The notes beneath the pieces are model-generated. The model was given only the letters and a program-made list of their open reading frames with translations, made no database searches and had not been told where the DNA came from. Positions 44,576-64,000 of a DNA stretch of 64,000 nt are shown piece after piece; the stretch's first letter is position 1; every line of letters begins with the position of its first letter. The stretch covers positions 25,901,628 to 25,965,627 of the forward strand of contig OZ037767.1 in NCBI GenBank assembly GCA_964035545.1. The letters are read 5' to 3'. The translations under genes were made by a program, and so were the position numbers. Origin of the DNA: Bugula neritina (lineage: Eukaryota > Bryozoa > Gymnolaemata > Cheilostomatida > Bugulidae).

Positions 44576-47500
44576 ATGCAAAGATTGCCATCATCTCTAG
44601 CATCACCTGAATGGGAGCTTATTGATCCAACTCCAGATCCTGTTGCTTTGTTCTTAGCATATAACCAACAGTTCTTTTGGGGAAAGCTTGAGTCTGTTAT
44701 TGTTAAATGGAGTCCTCAAATGACTTCGTAAGTAGAGTACCGATAAAATATTCAGTTATGACATTTCTATTGATATAACAAATTTTTAGCAAGAGTAGAT
44801 TTCACTTGTCAAATACACTTTGTAAATGTTTTTTGTCAAGATGTATGTTATTGCTGTAACTTTTAGATAAAAATTATATATGTGTATGTCATCTCTTGAT
44901 TCTAGCATACTTATGCCTTAAATTACTAGATGTAACACACATTAAAATGTAAAAAATATGTTTCTATTTAGTATAAAACAACATTCAAATTTCTTTGCAA
45001 ATCATTGCATTTATTCATCAACTGAAACTAGGTGAAAATGAAAAGTCAACAGAAGCAAATTCTTCACTGAAATATACACAGTGTATTTACTGGAAATGAT
45101 TTATAACCTTGACATTGCATTAGTGTTTAATACCTGCAGGTGTGCGGGTATCTGCTCATATGAAGGTAGGGGTGGTTTGTGTACAATCAGCCTGAGTGCC
45201 CCGCTACTGAAGTTACGACCCCGTAAAGATCTTGTAGAAACTCTACTACATGAAATGATACACGCCTATCTCTTTGTAACACAAAATAATCGTGACAGAG
45301 ATGGTCATGGTCCAGAATTCCAAAAACACATGCATCGAATTAGTTCAGAAGCTAAGATCAATATTACAGTGAGTTTTTAATTGTTGGTGGCATTTTTATG
45401 AGACTGGTGTAGCACAGCATTAAAATGTAAATGGTGCCTATTTCTATCCTAGCCATTTCCTTGTATTCTAAGCTAAATGTGGTGTTTATTTTGCAGTTAG
45501 AGTATAGGAGATCGATGTTTGTAAGATAGCATGGCACATTGTACCCAATAATTAAATGTTTTGCATTTGAAAATTTTATTGAATCTAATCAAAGTGTCTA
45601 TCTAACAGTCTGTAGTCCAATGATGTGGTTTTATGTTACTTTTTTTGCTTTAGTGGTAGTGACTAATACTTTGTAAATTAATCATCATTCATTTTCCAGT
45701 CTTTACCTTGTAGATTTACCATTCATTCAGAGACGAGGTCCGTCACTATCAGACTCATGTGTGGAAGTGCAATGGTCCGTGTCAGCACACTAAACCGTTT
45801 TATGGTATATTGAGGAGGTCACGGAATAGGCCTCCTGGACCCAATGATTTCTGTAAGTTTTTAGTGGTTGGGTCTAACTTGTACATAGGGAGTCTGACTT
45901 TGTGTCACTAAACAATTCTTGCAAAGCTAGCTATATCATCACGGTGCCACAGGATTTGCTTTTATTAGGTATGTTGACTTTTATACCTCCAGTTGTGCAT
46001 AGTACGGCATAGTTGTACTGGCTGACAAGATCATGAATGGTCTGGTGTTAAGGCAGCTACAATATCTCTTATCTTTGAGCATTCAAAAGCTTAAAGAGCA
46101 CTTCATTTGAAACAAAATGGCAGGCTGTTGATAACTAGCAACAGCATAAATTAATATTATTTCACTATGTGGTTTGTTTAATAGAAAATCTATATGATAA
46201 TTTATGCGTTAAATGCTTTGCTATATGTGAGAACACATTAATTGTAATTTGGTGCTTTGTCCTTTTTAGGGTGGTCAAGACATCAGGCATCATGTGGCGG
46301 AAAATACGTAAAGATCAGTGAACCCGAAGAGTTTACGAAGAAGCAGCAAGTGAAACGTAAATGCTGTAACTTCTCTTTACAAAATAGTGATCAATAGTCT
46401 GTCAACCATTGTATTTCCTCATCCTACACTATTCGATGATGTTAACACCTGTCGCTTTCAGCAGCTAAAATACTTGGCACAGTGTTTTCACTCTGCTTCT
46501 TGTAATACATCTCAATTTTAAATTTTTCAATTTTAATTGACTTCAGACAAAAAGAATTATTACGCATTTATGTAAAAAGCTTGTGTAGCAAGTTGTTTTT
46601 GCAAACTTTCATGTAAATTACATCTAACTTACCAAGAAAATTTTACATCTAACATCTGACACAGTCTCGCTGTTCTAGCTCATAAATTAATATACAATTC
46701 GCCACAAAATGTATTTAATTTTTTGTAGAGTCTAAAATTGAAGCTAAGCGTAAAAAGGAAGATGCAAAAAACAAATCAAAGATTACCAACTTTTTTCCGA
46801 CTAGTCCAGCACAAAAGGTGGGTGGAGTATATTTAGTAAGAAAATTGTCTAATTTACTTAATCAAATCAAATGGTTTGTTACGCAACACCTGGTGGTATT
46901 TGACAAAAGACCTGAGATGGATTGTTACTATACTCATACATATTGCACTTGTAAGACTAAACATATATTCTATATGCAGTCATGCTGTGTGTTATGTTTA
47001 TGTGTTTCCCAGTAACAACAGGTGAAGGCCATCGCCAATCAAACTTATTTATTCATTTTTGACTAATAATAACAGACCACAATAGATTTCACCAATTAAA
47101 TATTTTCTTGATATCTTCCCACTATAAAAATGTGTTGCTGAATGTGAATATATATTTTATTTTTACAGGGAAATTCTGTTCCGCCTTGTAACAACACACG
47201 CAGTAATAACATAACTCCAACAACTAAAATAACTCCACGTGGTAACACAACTCTAAGTAATAATATAGGGAGTCGACTAGGTGGAAACTCTTCCATTTCA
47301 AAGGTGAGACTAAAGTCTCATTACCCAGTTTCAATTTTAGTTTCTAAATCATCTATTTCCTGTTTGAGCCAGCAGCAGAACTTCATTTGTGTGTTTAATC
47401 ATAAAAGATTTTTATTCCAAAACATACAGCAAAGCAGTGTATCGAGATTTTATTTTATATTATTTTTTTCAAATGCCTGAGAAATTTATAGCTGTAGTTA

Positions 47501-49564
47501 TATAATCTGGATACTGCAAATGTTTAAAGTCGCCCATCAGCTCCTATCTCAACAGCAGCGAAGCTAGGCCTGGTTTTTTCGAAGTTTTGTTTATTTGGTA
47601 GACTGCAGAGTAAATTGCCCAGGCAATGTTACCTTCATGATCTATTTTGTTGGCTAGGCACCAAATCTTCCATTAGATTTTAATAGTGCTTGCAGTTTTC
47701 GCTTATTGGTTTATAAACTAAAATATTTATACTACTTGAGCTTTCAATACTCTGGAATGCTTCAATTCTTTTACAGGAATAAGTTTGCTAGTTTGGTGCT
47801 GGTTATGTTAGCTGCCTTATACTTGTATTTAAAGACTTGACAGTCTACACTGTATGCACTCGCCACGTCACGTATTCATTGAATTTGGTTAGCATTCTGG
47901 GAATGTTCTGTTACTGCTTATGCTACTAATTTATTGGTTACGGTGAAGCTCAAAGCTACATTTCAGGCACTGCTATAAAAGAAAATATCTATATGTGCTA
48001 TTTTTCTAGTTCTTTATTAACTTTTCTTTGTACCTGACAGGTTATGACAGTGCGGCGTATTCCAGGAATTGGAGAGATTCCAGTTCGAGTTGAGCCGCAA
48101 TCTAATCACTCTACAATCTCTCCGTCTACTTCCCAATCTCGTGTCAATAGTTTTACTCTTCCTCAGTCTAAGCGTACCAAATCTACTGCAACACCTTCTG
48201 CTAGGAGTAAGGTTGGAGCTATGAAGCCCACCTCATCAAACAAGATCTTAGAAACCCATTGCTATTCTTCTGATGAGGACATTCCTTTACTCAAGCGTCC
48301 AGCCAACACACCACGATATTCTACTGGGAAAATGAAGCTCAAAGGTATTAATGGTATAGTTGTACAATGCATTATGCTAGCCTAATATGTTTATGTGGAT
48401 ATAATGTACAGTGATTATTACACAAATACTAGTAACGTTATACATGCATGTACTTGCTAGAAATATAGCAGCTGTCAACTACGTGTATGTCCTTGACTAT
48501 TTCTTGTTTCATCTGTTTCTTAGAGTCCACTAGTTCCACGGTTATTCTCCTGTCGGATTCTGACGATGAAATTTTAGATGCAATGATCTCAACAGCCAAA
48601 CGAAAGACATGCACGAAGAGGTCAAGTTCTGCAGTTTCTTCAAGTATCTCTTCATCAGGTCAGCATTTTTTCTGCATCTAAGAGAAATAAATATCGTTTT
48701 AGGGTATACTGGCTTTGTAAGTACTATCTGTTACAGTGGTCAGTGTTTTATATATCTGTTTTTGTATCTGCTTCCCAAATATTTATAAAAACAAAATCCT
48801 AATTGGGCTAATTTTCTAGGCATAATTTGATACACCATTTTAAATGTATTTGAGAATTTAAATTGCAGCAGTTATAGTTTTGACTTTCATGTTTCTTTTA
48901 GCTTCTAGTTGATATGTTTATCAGTCATCTTTTTTCATAGATTACTTATAAACATGTACCTTTAGTTTCCCGCATCACTGTATCAGTATGCCCGTGACAA
49001 CGCACACATGTTAATAGCAAGTGATCTTTGTTAGATTGCAATACTGCCACTGGTGCTGATTCTAATGATGTAACTCTCCTTCCTACTTCTAATCCACACT
49101 CCTCAGTGCAGCCAGATAATCAAGTAGGCACTTGTCCGATTTGTGGAGTTGCCTTTCCAATGAGAGAGTTGCTACACCATGCAGATCTATGCTGTAGAAA
49201 AGACAACTCCTCCATAGTAAGTGTAAGTGTTTATAGTAGGCACACATTTATTTTGCAAGTCGTTTTTTCTGCTTGTCGTCCCAAGAATTTTTGTATATTT
49301 TTAGCTGCAAATGATTATCATAATGTTAATTTTAATGGCCAATAATTGAACTTGGATTAAAACTGCTGTTTTCTTGTAGATTCGTAACCAACAGTATTCT
49401 CTACAACTTGGTTATATGTTACTTGATTGCACACGTAAACATAGTATGTGTATGTGTTTTAGGCCAATAATAATGACATGCCGGTGTCGTGCCCCATGTG
49501 TGGGCAGAGAGTGTCTCTCAGTGACATTGATAGTCATATTGACAGATTCTGCAGTAACGGATGA
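44576..49564 (+). CDS. SPRTN: SPRTN (Spartan) DNA-protein crosslink metalloprotease
   Basis: Ten exons: 44576-44727, 45140-45368, 45714-45852, 46270-46356, 46729-46817, 47169-47303, 48041-48344, 48524-48658, 49035-49216 and 49463-49564 (stop). They give 517 residues (human 489). SprT domain: WELIDPTPDPVALF, NQQFFWGKL, then the zinc protease motif HEMIH (88-92) with third ligand in GHGPEF (His107), and the basic Zn-binding segment WKCNGPCQ...CGGKYVKI. SPRTN cleaves DNA-protein crosslinks during replication. The tail is disordered and carries KITNFFP (possible PCNA-type motif), a strong SUMO-interacting motif VILLSDSDDE (~385-394), and two UBZ4-like fingers: CPIC...HADLC and CPMC...HIDRFC. Human SPRTN has one UBZ. 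The ATG at 44576 follows an acceptor (tttatag), and the human N-terminal ubiquitin-interacting helix is missing, so an upstream coding exon is possible. Confidence 0.93.
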
Positions 49565-49698
49565 TTATAAATATTCCTAAGAAGACTTCTTGTAAGTTCC
49601 TGTTCCCAGTGGAAAGTCTACTGTAAGGCATTCAGTGCTATTTGGAGTTGTGTACTTACTGGTGTTTTATAATATTTTACCTTTCATTTTATTTAAAG

Positions 49699-49704
49699 AA
49701 TAAA
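49699..49704 (+). terminator. Polyadenylation signal AATAAA (SPRTN)
   Basis: First AATAAA after the SPRTN stop (135 bases), followed by GT/T-rich sequence (cagtgttttttaaa), which fits a cleavage site. Confidence 0.6.
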
Positions 49705-50722
49705 CTCAGTGTTTTTTAAACTGAATATAGTATTTTTAAAGTTGTGAGACAGTTGTTTTTTCTTTTCCAACTTTTTGGTGCTAATAAGATGCTATTTTGT
49801 ACCAGTTTTTAATTGTGAACAATCTCTGAAATATATATATTTTACTTTAACAATATCTGGTAATGCTCTTGCTCTAAGCAAATAAATGTGGTTGAAATTT
49901 TTCATTGTATTCAAATAATGCCTCCGTGTTGTTCTAGAAACTTATTGTAGAAGTAATTTCAATGAGCTTTTAATTCCAACTAAGAGTTGTTTTCTCAGTT
50001 GTTACTGGGTTCCTATTACAGCTGCTATTCTAAGGTTAAATTATATAGATATCAATCACAGTAAGGCTGTCAAGCTCATTGGGAACCTAATGCATGCTTA
50101 CTCATTTGTCAAAACACATTCAAGTGTGGCCTGTGACTGCAGATAGGTGTATAAATAATAGAATGTAGGTAAGTTAAGTTGTTTTATCAAATGTAAATAA
50201 TTAGGAATAGTTGTACAATACTGATAATGTTTTCTCTTGTATTTGCTATATATTTATTTTATGAAGACTAAATCAATTCATAACACTTGCCTTTTAGGCT
50301 GTTATTTACTTTAAGGAAAGCTGTACTATCTAGTATTCTATTGTAATTCTTTAAATCATCTTCCATAAATATTTTTCATTGCTGAGTGAAATATCAAATT
50401 TAATGGTTATAATATACTTTATTTTTATTGTGGCGTATTTTTGAAGATTTACATGTGATGGGCCCATTTTATGATTATTATATTTCTGAAATTTTATATT
50501 GTATTTGTCTTTTAGATTAGACGTTTGTGAACACAAGGCATATAAGTGGATTAAATTTTAAGACAAAAATCGGAGTGAAGGTGTACCTTCTTTTTCTACT
50601 GACCTCGTAGCAAGTTGGATATCATTTAGACTGGACTCCCTTCTGTAGAAGAGTCATGCACTTCCTTTCACGGCAGAGTTCTTACTGTTAACAACTTAAA
50701 TTTTACTTCCTTTGCATGCATA
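49705..50722. other. Intergenic region SPRTN to agrin
   Basis: Same-strand spacer of about 1 kb. It should hold the agrin promoter and 5' UTR. No repeat or RNA gene is recognised. The sequence becomes less AT-rich in the last 150 bases before the agrin start. Confidence 0.4.

Positions 50723-64000
<13,278 letters not shown>

Noticed and set aside
46350-46351. GTGAAA as the donor of SPRTN exon 4
   Set aside because: It would shift the next exon to a poor frame. The GTAAAT donor at 46357 keeps the KIEAKRKKEDAKNK...ITNFFP frame.

Overview
This window is AT-rich nuclear DNA from an intron-rich animal. Every confident gene is multi-exon with GT-AG introns, and the products are animal families: TTC36, polyhomeotic (PRC1), sialin/SLC17, SPRTN, agrin, and an LRR-ROC-COR protein joined to a caspase. 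Domain architectures and the abundant tRNA-derived SINEs, foldback MITEs and (TA)n arrays suggest a non-vertebrate metazoan, plausibly a spiralian. The sequence alone does not fix the phylum. No rRNA, CRISPR or bacterial-type operon was seen.

Layout. 363-3742 (+): last five exons of an unrecognised gene. 4648-6945 (-): TTC36, convergent with it. 8661-11888 (+): compact polyhomeotic homologue (HD1, FCS finger, SAM), divergent from TTC36. 13433-19683 and 20481-27601 (-): two head-to-tail sialin-like SLC17 transporters whose ten coding exons have identical lengths and phases. 29599-39912 (-): fifteen phase-compatible exons predicting a 1,334-residue LRR-ROC-COR-caspase protein. 39913-44575: intergenic, with a 2.2-kb hAT-like foldback element bearing an 8-bp target duplication. 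44576-49564 (+): SPRTN DNA-protein crosslink protease with a SUMO-interacting motif and two C-terminal UBZ fingers. 50723 to the window end (+): 5' half of agrin (signal peptide, NtA domain, seven follistatin/Kazal modules), running off the right edge.

The genes do not form a pathway. The only functional clusters are the duplicated SLC17 pair and the internal architecture of the Roco-caspase gene, which would place a GTPase switch (ROC-COR) and a ligand-sensing LRR array directly on a protease. That gene is the main candidate for something undescribed. Its one weak point is the junction at about 32.3-33.8 kb, where two adjacent genes remain an alternative. All exon boundaries were read by eye from splice consensus, reading-frame continuity and remembered family features. 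No alignment or transcript evidence was available.
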